A stretch of 64,000 bases of DNA from Phoronis australis (lineage: Eukaryota > Phoronida > Phoronidae). The DNA lies in the NCBI GenBank assembly GCA_002633005.1, contig NMRA01000251.1, positions 314,307-378,306 on the forward strand. Reading direction: 5' to 3'. The translations under genes were made by a program, and so were the position numbers. Of this stretch, positions 12,241-27,200 are shown in pieces. The notes below the pieces were generated by a model. That model did no database searches, had not been told where the DNA came from, and saw only the letters and a list, made by a program, of their open reading frames with translations. The first letter of the stretch is position 1. Each line of letters opens with the position of its first letter.

Positions 12241-15200
12241 GTCAATATTTCATCCTTTGATATAACTCAGAAGTTTGCAGGGTTTAGTGATAGTGGCAAT
12301 GTATTTTTTTTTAAAAAAAACTTGATGACATAAATCTTTTAATTTCATTTTTTTGTTTAGGAGTTGTTCTCAATGTGAACATATTACATGCCGACCCGTA
12401 AGAGTTATTGACTAATTAGTTAGAACTGGACATTTTGTTGTTGTGATGGAATTGAATAAGCAATGAACAGTGTGTCATTTTGCTTTCAATATACTTGTTA
12501 CAGGCCGATTTCAACAGCACTGGATCAGTGGGGGCTTTAGATGCTGCAAATTTTATGAAAAAGTCTGGTCTTCAACAAAAAGTTTTGTCCCAGGTATGAA
12601 AGTTAAAAATGCAAAGGTTCTAAAGATGTCATGATTTCCGTTTTCAAAAAAACAGAGAAATCCGTTATAATTTTAACAAGAGAAACTAAATTTCTGCTTA
12701 TTTTCCAATTGGTATGTTTAACTTAGCACATTCTATTTTAAGGATGACTTATTGCATGCCATGTTGATATTTTCTCAAGTGGCAGAAACGGGGGATAGAA
12801 CAGCCTTCCCAGTTGAACATGGCGGCTGCTATGTGATCATTGTTCTAGTTGTGTTCAGAATTTATTTAATATGGAAACGAATTTGATGAATTGCACTTTT
12901 CATTTTGAAAACCCACTAATTTCGTTAAAGAAGTATTGGAACCTGTTTCATTAAAAGTGACTGGAGACATGAGACAGAAATTTGGTCTTACGCTCCACAC
13001 AACTATTTCACTTTGAGCAAAAATGTGAAGTCTCTGAGAATATACACAACTGCTGCTTACTGCAGATAACTTTCTTCAAATTATATCTATACTGTGATGC
13101 GTTCATAATTACTTGGCTAAAAAATAATCAAATTGCACTTTGAGCAAAAGTGTGAAGTCTCCGAGAATATACACAACTGCTGCTTACTGCAGATAACTTT
13201 CTTCAAATTATATCTATACTGTGATGCGTTCATAATTACTTGCTGGCTAAAAAATAATCAAATTGCACTTTGAGCAAAAGTGTGAAGTCTCAGAGAATAT
13301 ACACAACTGCTGCTTACTACAGATAACTTTCTTTAAATTATATCTATACTGTGATGCACTCATAATCATTTGGCTAAACCTTTATTCAGCAATTGTGAAG
13401 CGGGAATGTAAGACCTCATTTCTAGTCTTACTCACTTTCATGAAATGGACCCCAGGAAAACCATGGTCCATCACTACGGGTGGTGGCTATCAGTTGTACT
13501 TATTTCTGTACCAGGCGAATGGTACAAAAGGTTGTTTAGAACTCAGTAAAATGAGCCCGCTGAATCTGAAATATTGGAAAACATAAAAACATGAAAATTT
13601 TGAGACATTCAGATGAGAAAACAGATTGAGTTTGAGTCCAATGCTGGGATTTTCAAAAAGTTTTTATTCCAGTATGAGACTCAAACTTGTTCTATTGGAA
13701 AACATGTTCAATTTCCGAAAGCTGGAGGTGATCACTTGTGGCTTCAGGAATGTGATCACAGTGGGGCCCTCTGAATGTCATACCCGCGGTTTCTACGTAA
13801 ATTATGATAATGAGCAGGGTGTTCTAGTAAGTGGGTTTTTACTTCGTAACCACATGTGTAAGATAATCAAGCTAATAGTCTTAGAGTAGAACACTCCCAG
13901 GTAAACAGGAATTGACTGATTTTATTCCGACGCGGAGATATGACGAGTTAAATGATTTTAAAATGAATTAGGTTAGTTATTAGACAGAAAAGCGAAGGTG
14001 ACCATGCTAATAAGCGGATGAGAATCAATTTTGCTGATTTTTTAATGGCAGTATGCAAGAATATGATATAAAAATGAATCGTTACATTATGGAGTTTGTT
14101 TTATATAACTTTATGTATTTATGTGGAAATGATTTGCTTTTTGACGTTGCATGACAACAACCGAAATATTCTGTCAACCGGTATGACATTAACTGGGCTT
14201 CACTGTATTGAGATATTCTTGATGGCTTACTAAAAGACCGTGAACCACTGCAGATGTTCTACGTTTGAAATTTTGTCTCTTCAGATATGGGACCTAGCTG
14301 ACTCCAGTGGCAGGGGATATCTGGACTACCCGAGCTTCTGTGTAGCTTTAAAACTTATAGCGCTAGCTCAGAGTGGTCAAGATACTACACATGCCAACCT
14401 GACATCACAAGCTCCCGTGCCAAAACTAGTGAGTGAAACCTATTGAATTTGGTAATTGCCATTTTGAGAACCAGTTTTCTCCACTGAATAAGGGGTATAT
14501 CAAACTGGTTCTCAAAATGTGGGACCCCAGGAAGTTGTTATTGCTTCTGAATTAAACCAGTTGTTGAAGAAAGGTACTATGTACAAGGTATTCTGAAATT
14601 GTACGCCAAGGTCATTACAGTGCCGGGAGTTCAAGTTCAGTTCCCGTAGGTGGACATGGCACCTGGTCCTACTGCATGGTTATGCCTTGTGAAAGTAGAT
14701 TAGGCGTCATAGGCGGCGTATGCATGGGAATGGCAAACAAGGGGCTCAGCTTTGGGAAATTGATCACGCAATGCTACTGGAAGCTCAAAAACCTCAAGGA
14801 AGTGCAAAGATAATTGACCTTTTCTAGTTAGTAAACAATTTATTTTGTGGTTTAAAGACTTAATTCCATTTTTGGTCACCTCTAAGAATTTAGACCAGTA
14901 ATCTTGTTCCTACAGTAAATTAATGCAGTTCTTGTCATTTGAAATGTGAATACATTTTTGGGACACCCTGTATTTCTCTGGTAAATTTCGAAGGAAAAAC
15001 CTTTTCGTATACTGGGCGTGATTAGTACTGTCAACTAAAATGTGGAGTGACACAAAAATGACACTCAAAATGTCATTGTCATCAATTTTTAATGAAGCAT
15101 TCTCACGGATAATAGGTTCCCAAACCGGTCATGTTACTTGGAGTTTTTTCAAGCTCTGCACATGGTGCCTGGCTAGCCAAAATGTTATTGCCCTAAATTT

Positions 15201-18200
15201 TTTATCATACCACATTCGCGCTTTTGTGGAACACAGGTTAAAAATGACGAGATTGGCACTGTGACCTTGAAACCTGGCTGAATTGTATTGAAAAATTTTT
15301 GATGAAGGAACTTAATGTATGAAATGCCCTCGACACATTCCAGGAAACGGTATTCTTGTAATAGTGCTAACACGCTGTTGAGCATCACCTTTGATGCTTT
15401 TTTAAGAATTTGGATTTTTTGTTGAAAATTGTTGTCGAATCTATGGTAAGAGCTATAGTTAATCTGTTCATCAAGTGTTAGGACAATCAATTTTACTGCC
15501 TTGACAGAGAACAACACCACTGTACAGTATTAGTTATAAGTTGGTCGTGAAGGCCCCTTGGTTGTGTGGTAGTTGAGATGACATGCTTTTGTGACTGATT
15601 GGGGAAGTAAATTCACTTCTCTGTAAGACTCACTACCCTTATTCTGAAGTACTTAGGTTATCAGGGAGAAAGGAAACGAGAGAATCGTGTCAAAAGGTTA
15701 ACAGCAATGTGGAGTGCCATTACAAGATTAACTGTAGTCACATACTCTGGCAGTCTGAACTCTTGGGAATCAAATGTATTATTAATATAATTGTCAAGTT
15801 ATCATTTATGGGGACAGTGTTGTCAACTGGTCTCGCAAGGCACTACTATCTCTACTCAAACTGGCAGTAATGTCTCATGTTCAATTGCCCGTGTCCTTCT
15901 GTTCAAGTACTTAATAGACATCTGCATTTCTAGTTCAAGTGTCAGTGATATGGAACCCTCTGTAAGATAATTATTTTTTGACACCCACATAAAATTTTCA
16001 ATTGTGGTCAAATATAGTCAGCATCCCGTCCGTCCATCAGTCCGTTGTCACCTGTGTCAAGTTGATTTTCCTAATAATTACTTGGCTCTAAAATGTATGG
16101 CAACCATTGCAGTTTTACTTTTCCTCAAGAAGTTTTTGTCCGTCAGACTCTGTTTTTGGAAAAATGCCAAAACTTGATAAAAAGGTACATTATTTATGAA
16201 GGTCGAAATACGCCGGCACCAGTCGGTTTTCAGACAACCAGTTACCATGACCCCATTAGGGATAAACTTTTTGATGAAAAATTACTTTTCTGTCAATTTT
16301 TGATGAGATGACTTAAAAATGTACCGAAACTTTACTCAGAGGTAAATGGTGGGCTGCACCTAAAGGAGTAGCACCCTGTTGGCCATTTTGGTTTTTGTCA
16401 CCCCGTAGCACAGTTTCAATCTATCTTCTGTGTATTATTACTTACCAGGAAGTTTTTGCCAGTTTTACAATCTTTATTTCCGTGATTCATTTTCAATTCT
16501 CTTTCAGGGAGAAGTGAGCACAGCACCCCCACCTGGTGGCCAAGTGCCGTGGACGATTACAGTAAGTTCTGTAACAATTGTATGTTATGTGATGATTAGT
16601 GTTCAGGTGCGGATCTAGGATACCATTGGGGGGGCCACATGTTGCCTTGGGTAATTAGGCAAAGTGGTATTGTATGTGACTGTACAGGCGGCCCGAAAGT
16701 TGCAGGGGCCGAGGATGTGGACTCGGAAATCCATCCATGGACTGTGGACTAAAAAAAGGGGGGGACACGATCCCACCGCAACCTGGGGTCTGAGCCACCC
16801 CCCCCCCCACATCAGCTACCGGTCCTAGTTGCTGAAATCAATATTTCCCTATGCTATTGCTGTTTCATTTTGCTTGCAGCAGCCAAGGGGGGGGGGGGGG
16901 CAGGCCCCCTGGACCCTCCACCCTAAATCCGTCATATTTGGCCAAAGAGGATATTGTGCAATTGTAAGCAAGTATATCCCACATTATTAAACATACTCTC
17001 TTGAGCTTGGTGAGTTTTACTGAGACGAACACTTAAGGTGGCTTTTGATTTTTCATAAGTTTGTTAAAACCTTCAGTAGACTTGGGCAAGGTCACATTTT
17101 AAATGTCTTGAAAACATTTCAATGACCATCAAACTTGAGTCGTTATCTAAATATTAACAAGTTTTGTGCTTGGACTATGAATTACTTTTAAGGAGGAGTA
17201 ATGCAGTCAAAAACACAAGTCACAGACAAAAACCATGGTTCATGGGCGTATAGTTTGATGCACTGGTTGCGCATTTGGTACTGCTGCTACTTATTGTGGT
17301 AAAATCGGTTAAGTAAGCCTTATTGCACCTTATCTTAACCCTTCAAAATCATTTTTAAGCCTGGTCTGCACGCCACCTGTTAGCCACATCATGTGACCTA
17401 ATGATGTGACCAACAGGTGGCGTGCAGACCAGACCTAAAAGTTTTGTGATCTACATTTCCAGGCTGGTTCAAGATTTGTATTATTCATATACCTTAACCC
17501 TCAGAAACATATTGTCTTTGATGCACCATTGAAGCATGTCAACACCTCAGCATCGCTCTTGTGTAATTAGCAGATGCTGTTTTTTGAATGTTAACTGCTT
17601 ATTTTGTTCTTTTCACAGCTAACTGAAAAATCAAAATATGACCAGATATTCGAAAGTTTACAGCCCACTAACAACAAACTGGCTGGGGACAAGGTGAAAC
17701 CTGTAAGTTGGAGTGTGAGATATCAGCAGTGCTGTTGTTTCTAAGTTTAAAATATAATCCTTGCGTGGCATCACTTGTTGAAAACGATAAATAGGATTTG
17801 AGATTGTGTGCGACTATTTCGTGTTGATTGTAATGGCAATTGCAAACATTTTTAAGTCTGTTCAGCACGCCACCTGTGACCACATCACTGACCTAATTAC
17901 ATTATATTGATAGTAATGGTTAGCAGGAAGTTCGTAGTCTTTGCTTAATTTGGTATACTGCGCACTGTTAATTCTATTGCTTGTACGCAAATAACCCTAC
18001 TTTCATTTTGTATTGTCTTATTAAAATTGAAGAGCTCAAACCATGTTAATATCTATATTTGAGTTTTCTTAGAAATGTGGTCTTAGAAATGTCTTGATTT
18101 CTCTTGTCTGAATTATTTGAAAAGTTACTTTTCATATCTTCCTGTAAGCAGGTTTCGTGGAGTGCCTTGCGTACAAGTGTTCATTTGTTTGCTGTTCTCT

Positions 18201-21200
18201 GTGCCATAGGTATTGCTCAACTCCAAGTTGCCCACAGATGTCTTGGGCAGGGTGTGGGATCTGAGTGATATTGACAAAGATGGCAGCTTGGATAGAGACG
18301 AGTTCGCCGTGGTGAGATCCTTATAAAAAATCACCTGGGTCCCCCTAGGTCCTTTTTCAAGACCTCTTGGCTTGTTATGAAAAGTAACTGAAGGCTTAAG
18401 TTAGAAATTTGGCCTCATGCTTCGCACAACAATTTTCAAAAATTACTTAATTATCGTTGGATACCCATAATTGCTAGTTATTCACACATAATTTGTAACT
18501 ATATTGATTTATTGCTATACTGTGATGTGCTAACAGTTTTTCATCTATGACACTGCTGTTGTTTTTTGTGGTAAGGTTGTCAGCTGTTAAACAACCGGTG
18601 GTATAGCTAACTTGTGATTGTGTTACCTGATTAGTAATCTGTGTTTTATGACTTGAGGTTTGACTTGAGAGTGATCAGATGGCTCGTGCTGCGAGAATTT
18701 TATGCGCAAAAGTTATTGATAGTTTGCAGTGGATCCACGTGTTCAATTGTAATCTGCTTATAAATAAGTGACAAGGGTTGTGTTGCTACGCTGTTTACGA
18801 GACTCCAGGTTTACCATGATATCACTGGATGTTTCTTGGCCGATAACCATCCCACACTGCATTTGAAAGACAACACCAGCGCCGCTAGTTGATTAAGCCT
18901 TGCTGTAGACCGAATTCCCAGAATTATATTGGAAAAATATTCGTCAATTAGTAGTATCAAGGTGGGAGTGTAAGACTACAAAACGGGGCCACTTCCAGGT
19001 GTTCTGAATGATAATTTGGCCTTTTTAATGGCATAAAATTGGTCTTATGACGTTCCTTGCCATGTGCGTTTCTTTGCAAAAAAGAGTCTTTTATTTAAAA
19101 ATTAACCAAAGCAACAATTAGGTTAAGTTCACAGTCCATGCACACACCTCAGGCAAAGAAAAATGTTCAAGCTCTTTCCAATACCTTCCTGTTCATACAA
19201 CTAGCAGAACTTCAAGCTTTTATCTCACCACGACCCAACTGGGTACATAAGAAATTTTTTTAAGCATTACTATTTGATTTGTCTTGAACGTTACACAAGG
19301 TCCAGTGCTTGCATTGTTTTCTCAACCAAATCTGAACTCTGTGCTTTATTTTTTTTTCTTCTAATATGTTCCCCTCATATTACAGGCAATGCATTTGGTG
19401 TACCGAGCTTTAGAGAAGGAACCGGTCCCCTCCAGTCTTCCTAGTGCGCTGGTGCCACCGTCTAAGCGCAAGAAGGCACCATCCCTGCCTGGTGCTGTGT
19501 CTGTGCTGCCAGTCCCTGCTGTATCAGCAGGTGCTACATTAGGGGGCGCTGCTGTAACCAGCGTTAGTAGTAGTATGGTGAGTATAGCCCGAGGTGTCGC
19601 TTCGCATTCAGTGGTTACTAGTAGACTTCATCTGTGAAAAATCTTTGACTGAGGGTTTCCATGGGCTATAATTTGAGAGTGATCAGTACAGGGTCTATGG
19701 ACTATATGGTGTAATCATTTCTGTTGCATGTATCAAACCACCTGCCTTCTGTTTTTGGTATATCGCGTGTACTAATTTTGGTTCTTAAAGACTAGTGGTT
19801 CTCTTCTAATTGAGTCGAGGTTGGGTCTGTGACGAAAGTGTTCACCTAAAACCTGCTCGAGAAAGTTTCTAAGGAAAGTGTATCCCACTAATGGCATGGC
19901 ATTAGTCACAAGTCATGTGTACTGGGGATATGCAGTTGTGTCGTTATCAATGGTGTCTGAAGAAGCATAAAGTTGCGATCATAATAGTTGTTCATTGTTG
20001 TTTGATTATTGTTTGTAGCCACTCACCCCACCATCTTGGGTCGTGACCCCTGGTGACCTTGTCAAGTATGAGGTCGCCTTCAAGACTGCCGACACAGACA
20101 ATGATGGCCTGATTACTGGTGGTGAAGTGAGGGACATCTTTATGCAGAGTGGCCTGCCACAGCCACTTCTGGCACACATCTGGTGAGCTGGGACTCAGTG
20201 ATAGAGCTATTGTGTATTGTGGACTGAGCTGAGGCTGTGTTAGGGGGCTTATTGAATCCTGTAGGCTTAAGTGGAACTCAGTGAGGGAGGTTATTTTGTC
20301 TTGTGAACTGAGTTGAGGCTGTGTTTGGGGGCTTATTGAATCCTGTAGGCTGAAGTGGAACTCAGTGAGAGAGGTTATTTTGTTTTGTGAACTGTGCTGA
20401 GGCTATGTTGGGGTGCTTGTTGAATCCTGTAGGCTGAGGTGGGCCTCAGTAAAGGGTCCTATTGAGTCTAAAGGATTGAATAGAAGCTTTGTGAAGGAGC
20501 GTATTTTGAGTGTTGTTGACTGAGCTGGTTCTGAATTTGGAAGATTATTGAATCCTATAGGTTGGGCATAGGTTAGTGAGTCTTATTGAGTTGTGGGGCT
20601 GAGCTAGGGCTCTGTGAGAGAGCTTGATGAGTCTTTTCAGATGAGCTACGGCTGGGTTAGGAGTGACTTTATTATGTGATCCTTTAGCCTGGGCTGGGGC
20701 TCAGTGAAGGGTCTCGCGGACTGAACTTTGACTGAACTAGGGAGTGGTGCTTATTGAGTCGTGTGTGCGAAGCTGAGGCTGAGGTAGGGTGGCTTTTTGA
20801 GTTGTGAAAGTTGTGTTTGATCTAGCTTAGGGTCTTNGAGGGACATCTTTATGCAGAGTGGCCTGCCACAGCCACTTCTGGCACACATCTGGTGAGCTGG
20901 GACTCAGTGATAGAGCTTATTGTGTATTGTGGACTGAGCTGAGTCTGTGTTTAGGCTGAAATGGAACTCAGTGAGGGAGGTTATTTTGTCTTGTGAACTG
21001 AGCTGAGGCTGTGTTTGGGGGCTTATTGAATCCTGTAGGCTGAAGTCGAACTCAGTGAGGAAGGTTATTTTGTCTTGTGAACTGAGCTGAGGCTATTTTA
21101 AGGGGCTTATTGAATCCTGTAGGCTGAGGTGGGCCTCAGTAAAGGGTCCTATTGAGTCTAAATGATTGAATAGAAGCTTTGTGAAGGAGCGTAGTGAGTG

Positions 21201-24200
21201 TTGTTGACTGAGCTGGTTCTGAATTAGGGAGATTATTGAATCCTATAGGCTGGGCTAGGTTAGTGAGTCTTATTGAGTTGTGGGGCTGAGCTAGGGCTCT
21301 GTGAGAGAGCTTAATGAGTCTTTTCAGATGAGCTACGGCTGGGTTAGGAGTGACTTTATTATGTGATCCTTTAGTCTGGGCTGGGGCTCAGTGAAGGGTC
21401 TTGCGGGCTGAACTTTGACTCAACTAGGGAGTGGTGCTTATTGAGTCGTGTGTGCGAAGCTGAGGCTGAGGTAGGGTGGCTTTTTGAGTTGTGAAAGTTG
21501 TGTTTGATCTAGCTTAGGGTCTTCTTTAGTTGTGTTGGCTAAGGTGAGGCTTAGTAATGGGCTGAGTTGGGAGTCATTGAATGGAACTTATTGAATCCTG
21601 TGGTCTGGACTAGGTTTCAGTGAGTGGTCTTATGGTATCCCGTGAGCTGAGCTGGGGCTGAGAGTTGCGGGGACTTATCGAGTCATGTGGTCAAATCTGC
21701 ATTGTTTTGTGTACTGTTGAATATCAGTGGTTCAGTAAGTTTTATGAGGTGACCTTTTAGTGTTCAATATATGCTTAGCAGTGTCACGTCTTTATGAAAT
21801 TTTAACTTGCAAAAGAACATTAGAATATCCTGCTAATTAGAACTTTGATAATTCCATGTTTTTAGTGGATAGGGTTTATCAAAATTTTGATACTTAAGCC
21901 CTCGTCTGTTTTCTAATTAAAATTCTGCCTTTTTGAAATTTGTGCCCATGGGCAATAACTCCAAGTGTAAGTGGTGCTTATCTCAATGAAAGTTTTATCA
22001 CATTTCTAAGTAACTCTTAATATGTAAAGTGTTCCCAAATTTGGCGCAGGTTTGAGTTCCGCCAAAATCTGTCCATGTTAATTTTGAAAACCACTATGGG
22101 TTGCAAAAGCACTGTCAAAATCTCATTGCTTTACTGTGGTGTTACATAATGACAACACTTTCGTCTTGTGGCTTGATAATTGGGACGCAGAGTGCATCAG
22201 TTTGGAAGAGTTAGGCATAGTTCTGTCAAGGACTTAGCATTTTGTTGTCGAAACTGCTGGGTGCACTCAGTTCTGGTGAACAGCCTCTAATGCACCATAT
22301 CTTCTCTTCAGGACACTGTGCGACATTAGTGGCACTGGCAAACTTAACCTGGAACAATTCGCTCTGGCTATGTGGCTGTTGCATCGCAAACTTGGAGGCA
22401 ATGAGCTGCCTCAGACGTTACCGCCGGAGATGGTGCCTCCATCGCTTAGACCCGAGGGGGGCTTGCAGGTGGGTGGAGCTCACGCATAGGGGGTGGGGGT
22501 TAGAATAGTAGTGCTGGTAGTTTGGAGTGGTTGGAGCAGTCTTCACTGTGCGCCTCTTGAAGTAGTCTGTCAGCTCTGTCGTGCATCTTGACTTTTGCAT
22601 TAATTTACTTAATTTGTACCTTTTGTCAATGCACAGTTGATGATTTTTTTGTTTCTGAATGGCAAGGCATTCATCAAACAGTCTAGCAAAGCTCAGTTTT
22701 GCGCAGGATGTCTAGAAATTGGGATGGGGGTGGTTTCTGTTGTTATTTCGCGCGCGACATTTTACTCATTCCACAAAATACAACCAAATCTCAGCATGAA
22801 CGCTGCCTGGTGGTAAACCATTCTGATAGTTCACTGTCCTTGAACTTTATTGCAAAATAAAATCACATTGTTTTTTTTTGTATTTGACTAAACATGTCCT
22901 GGTACGATTGTTCCATTGTGCTAAAGGGGCAGTAACCAACTTCCTGTTCCAAAATCGATCTGAAGCTTTCCAGACTCAGGCGAGAATTGATGTTTTGTCT
23001 TGGGAAGAATTGTCAGGTCGTTATTGTTTCAGCACAGACCGATTTGTGTTGCTTGTCACAGTGGGTTAGCTTCAGTCGCCAGGCCCGTTTAATCGTCAGG
23101 GTAATCCAGGCGATCTATTGTAGCCACATTCAACTCAAACAAAGGATAGGAATACAACGATGTTGCTTGTTTGAGGAAGGTTCATGTTCGTAATTCCATT
23201 ACATGGTTTAGAGCGGGTTTGAATTTTTTAGTTGTATCACTTCGCCTCGATTTATTTACCTCAAGCGAGACCGTCTCCAAGCAAGTCACTGGCACAATTT
23301 TTGTAAAAAATTTCTCAAAAAATGTTTTATAGTCCTACAGTCATTAGCTCTAATCTCAGTTTGTGTTTTAGGAAATGATCTATTTCCAACCCATACTGTT
23401 GCCAAGACAGTGTCTGTCAAAACACTGTCACCAGGTAATACCCCGTTCATGCGTGTGTTCAGTTCAGTAGTTTGGCAGTTTGGGGATGTTTTGTTATTTA
23501 CTTATTAAGTTTGTTTTCAGCATGAATTACCGCCAGTTTGTTGCTGAAAAACTAAGCTAAACTGAACAATACCACAAAGAAGATCAGTTCTGTTTAAAAT
23601 CCATTACCATGCAGTGTTCTGAAGAAAGTGGCATATAATCGTAATCATAATCATTTGATTTAAAGGTTCTGTAGGACAGTATCTACTAGTTTGTTTGTTC
23701 AGCCAAATATCATGAACAAAACTGTAGATTTTAATTTGTCGGTAAAAGTATACTGTCTCCTTGTTAGATTCAATTTTTGACTTTATACCAAGCTCCCATT
23801 AATAGGGTCACATGAATATGTCTTTTCAGTAAAATTTAGAAAAAAAGTCATAGCAAATCGAGGGTACCAATAACACAACTAAATTTCATTTGATGTGTTC
23901 AAGATGAAATCTCAAAACCCTTTTACAATTTTCCAAGTGCCCATTTCATATTCATTTTCCGTAACTTAAAATTTTTTGTCAGAAAAATCGTAAACGTCCT
24001 ATTTTTGAAAACTGTTCAAGCAAAAATGACAACAATTCCCACCAGCATTCTGGGGAATACTGTTTAGAGCATCCAGCTCCGAGATATGATATTCTAAACA
24101 TGTTTCTGTAGTTCTACATAACCTTAACACGTATAGTGTTGATATCACGTGTCTGGTGAAATATGGAAAGCCACAAAACACTCGTTTTCCGCAATACCTC

Positions 24201-27200
24201 ACGATAAACTAGAACCTTTTCCAATTGTGACTAATCTCGACAAATTCTCCAGTGGTGTTGCGCCACGCACAAATTGCCGTGTAATTTCATTCACAAATAA
24301 GCCATTAGTTGCTAGGCCCAATAACGCCACGTCAAACTCTGACTAAAAAGTTCAATGCAAGTGCTGTTCTGTTGCCACAAAAGTTCAAATAAACTAAGCA
24401 TACAATTCAGGCAAGACATTTATCCAAGTTTGACTCCGGTCTGTCAAATTCTGCATAGTTCATTGAAAGCTGCTGAATGTTTGCCTAGGATTGAATGCTA
24501 GTTGATCTTTGTTTGGATAACAACATTGCCAAAGACAATATGGCTCTTGGTAAGGAATATGTTGCTTCCCTGCTTGAACACAAGGTGGAGCTACCGCTGC
24601 ATGATCCTGAGCATTTTGTGGCTTTAATTAGCTTTCAAGGACCTAAGATAATTTAAGCATCTATCTGCTTGAACTTCCTCGCAAGGCTCATGTAGAGAAC
24701 TTTGCCATCATGAGTTTTCACACAAAGCCATTAAATTACTTTAAGGCCGATTATTTTCACATTGTTTCCTTGTGTTTATTCCCGGTGTCACCCACAGGGA
24801 GCGTGTGCTTCACACACAGATGTGCTATCTGGCTGTCTTCTGCTTTCTTGCCTTAAATGCATGCCAGCCAACGCAGACGAGTGTTAATATAGCCAGGCTG
24901 AATCCTATCAGTATTATGTGCTTAGGAGCCCCCTTCAAGTCAAGTTTCTCCTTCACCACCAGTTTCACGGTGGCAGCATGACGGTCTTTAATCCAACAAC
25001 TGAAAAAAAACGAGTGTTATATAGTTTGTCCAGTCGAGAAGAAACCTGATATCTTGTAGTTTGTTTGTCAGTCTTGGAACTTCATTTCAACATTCAAAAA
25101 AAAAGTTAATTCAGCAATAAAGAAGTTTTCTCAGAGTCTGACAATTTCATTGTAATTTTCAACAGACACTGTCAATGTAAAAGCCCTGGAATCTCAGGAA
25201 AATGCAAGGAAGACTCACAGGATTCTTTGAAAAAAATTGTGCGATCTATGCATCATTTAAGTGTTCGTATTCATTTGTGACTGTGTCTAAATATCAATTG
25301 TCAAGTAACAGATCCATGTGCTTCGGCAATCCTTGATAATCACAAACACTTGGAATTTGGTGTTCTTGTAAGTTTCAGGCACGATGGACCTAATACAGGT
25401 GAAAGTTCAAGCCAAAACCCAATTAAAATTGTGAACTGAAGCACAAGTTTCAAATCTGCCATTTCCTGCCAATGCAACAGGGAGAAACAGCCGCCTGGGC
25501 TGCCAATAGTCAATAGGCACATAGTTTTATGACATAATGAGGTATCCTGTTGGATGCCATAGGTGACCAAACAGCCCAACCACATGGGCTGAATTTAATG
25601 GGCTGTTGTGTTTACATTTAGCAAATTTCAACCCTCCAACAGTCATCATCCCAGTCAATTTTTATATGTGCTGGTTTCCTCATGAGGTGCAGAAAATGCA
25701 TATCCTGTCTGACTCGTCTTGATGTATTCCATTTAGTGTCAATATACATGTTGCTTTTGACACATGATGTGGCCAATAGGTGGCGTGCAGACCACACTAA
25801 AAGTCCTGGACCTATTCAAGTCCCAACTAGTAAAAGCATTCAGTGTTGACCCCTGGGAATGAGATGTATCGCCTCGTGTCAAGGTCAGCTTAGTCGTACA
25901 GTAATTACCTGTAAGTTCCTTCGTCACGAAGACGCAGACGCCTAATCACAATTCTGTTGCCCGAGTCTATCAGGACACGGCCACGAGTTTTTCGCCGAAC
26001 GAAGGCAGGATTTATGATCCGCGTCGCGTTCTTCCACTTGATGTACTGCTCCTCGGAGTACGTCCTGGAGGTGAATTATGGGTAATTAATGATTGCTGGT
26101 AGTTACCAGTTTTTGTCTTTAAGCGATGTGGAAGAAGGTGTTTGCTTGAAATGAAAATTTAGTTAGTTCTACATATCTTAGGAAAACAAGTTGTTTGGAT
26201 TTTTGTGAGATTTGATGTTTTTGAGATATTTTAATTGCGTCATGGCAGTTTGTGATATTCTGGACATTAGATTTTGTGAAAAGCATGTTATCATGTGACA
26301 ATGGTTACAATTTTTCACTCGCAGAGGCATGGAAATTCGATAAAAAATCCTAATTTTGGACACGGTATGTTTGCAGTGAGTTGCCAGTTAAACACCAGTG
26401 TTGTATTAGTAAGTATGGCCAAGGTGCAGTCTCTTTTTAGGTTATGTAGGACCTCGAGTACAACTTGCCCAACCTGTAACAAGATATCCACCTTACTATC
26501 TAGGCAGGGTAACTTGTTCTAGGGCAACTTGCACCACTTCTAATCACTGTGGCCACAGACCTGGGGCAAGGCGGAAGTAATTATCATACGTGGTTGCATA
26601 CAAACGGGTCTTTTTTGCATGTCATATTTGCATCAGTTGTTCATTGTCTGTGCACAGAACAACAACTTCTCCCTTGCTCTAGTTACCGGATATGTGTGAG
26701 AATGTGTACGCTCCACTTAAAGTGGGGCAACTTGTGCTAGTGCACGTTTTTCTAGTAACAGTCTCTGCAGTTATGATAGACATGATATTGTTAGTTTAGA
26801 TGACATAGTTCCAGACAAGTTCCTGACATTTTAGAACATTACTTGGAACATTGGTCTTAGCCCAGGCCTTTGATTCACATACCGTAATCGTTCGGGTTAA
26901 CGCCCATGCTCAGTTAACCGCCCACCCCCTACTTTAGGTGAATTTCGATTTAACCGCCCACTGCTCGGTTAACCGCCCCCCTGCTATTTTTGAAGATNTC
27001 CATGTGCTTCGGCAATCCTTGATAATCACAAACACTTGGAATTTGGTGTTCTTGTAAGTTTCAGGCACGATGGACCTAATACAGGTGAAAGTTCAAGCCA
27101 AAACCCAATTAAAATTGTGAACTGAAGCACAAGTTTCAAATCTGCCATTTCCTGCCAATGCAACAGGGAGAAACAGCCACCTGGGCTGCCAATAGTCAAT

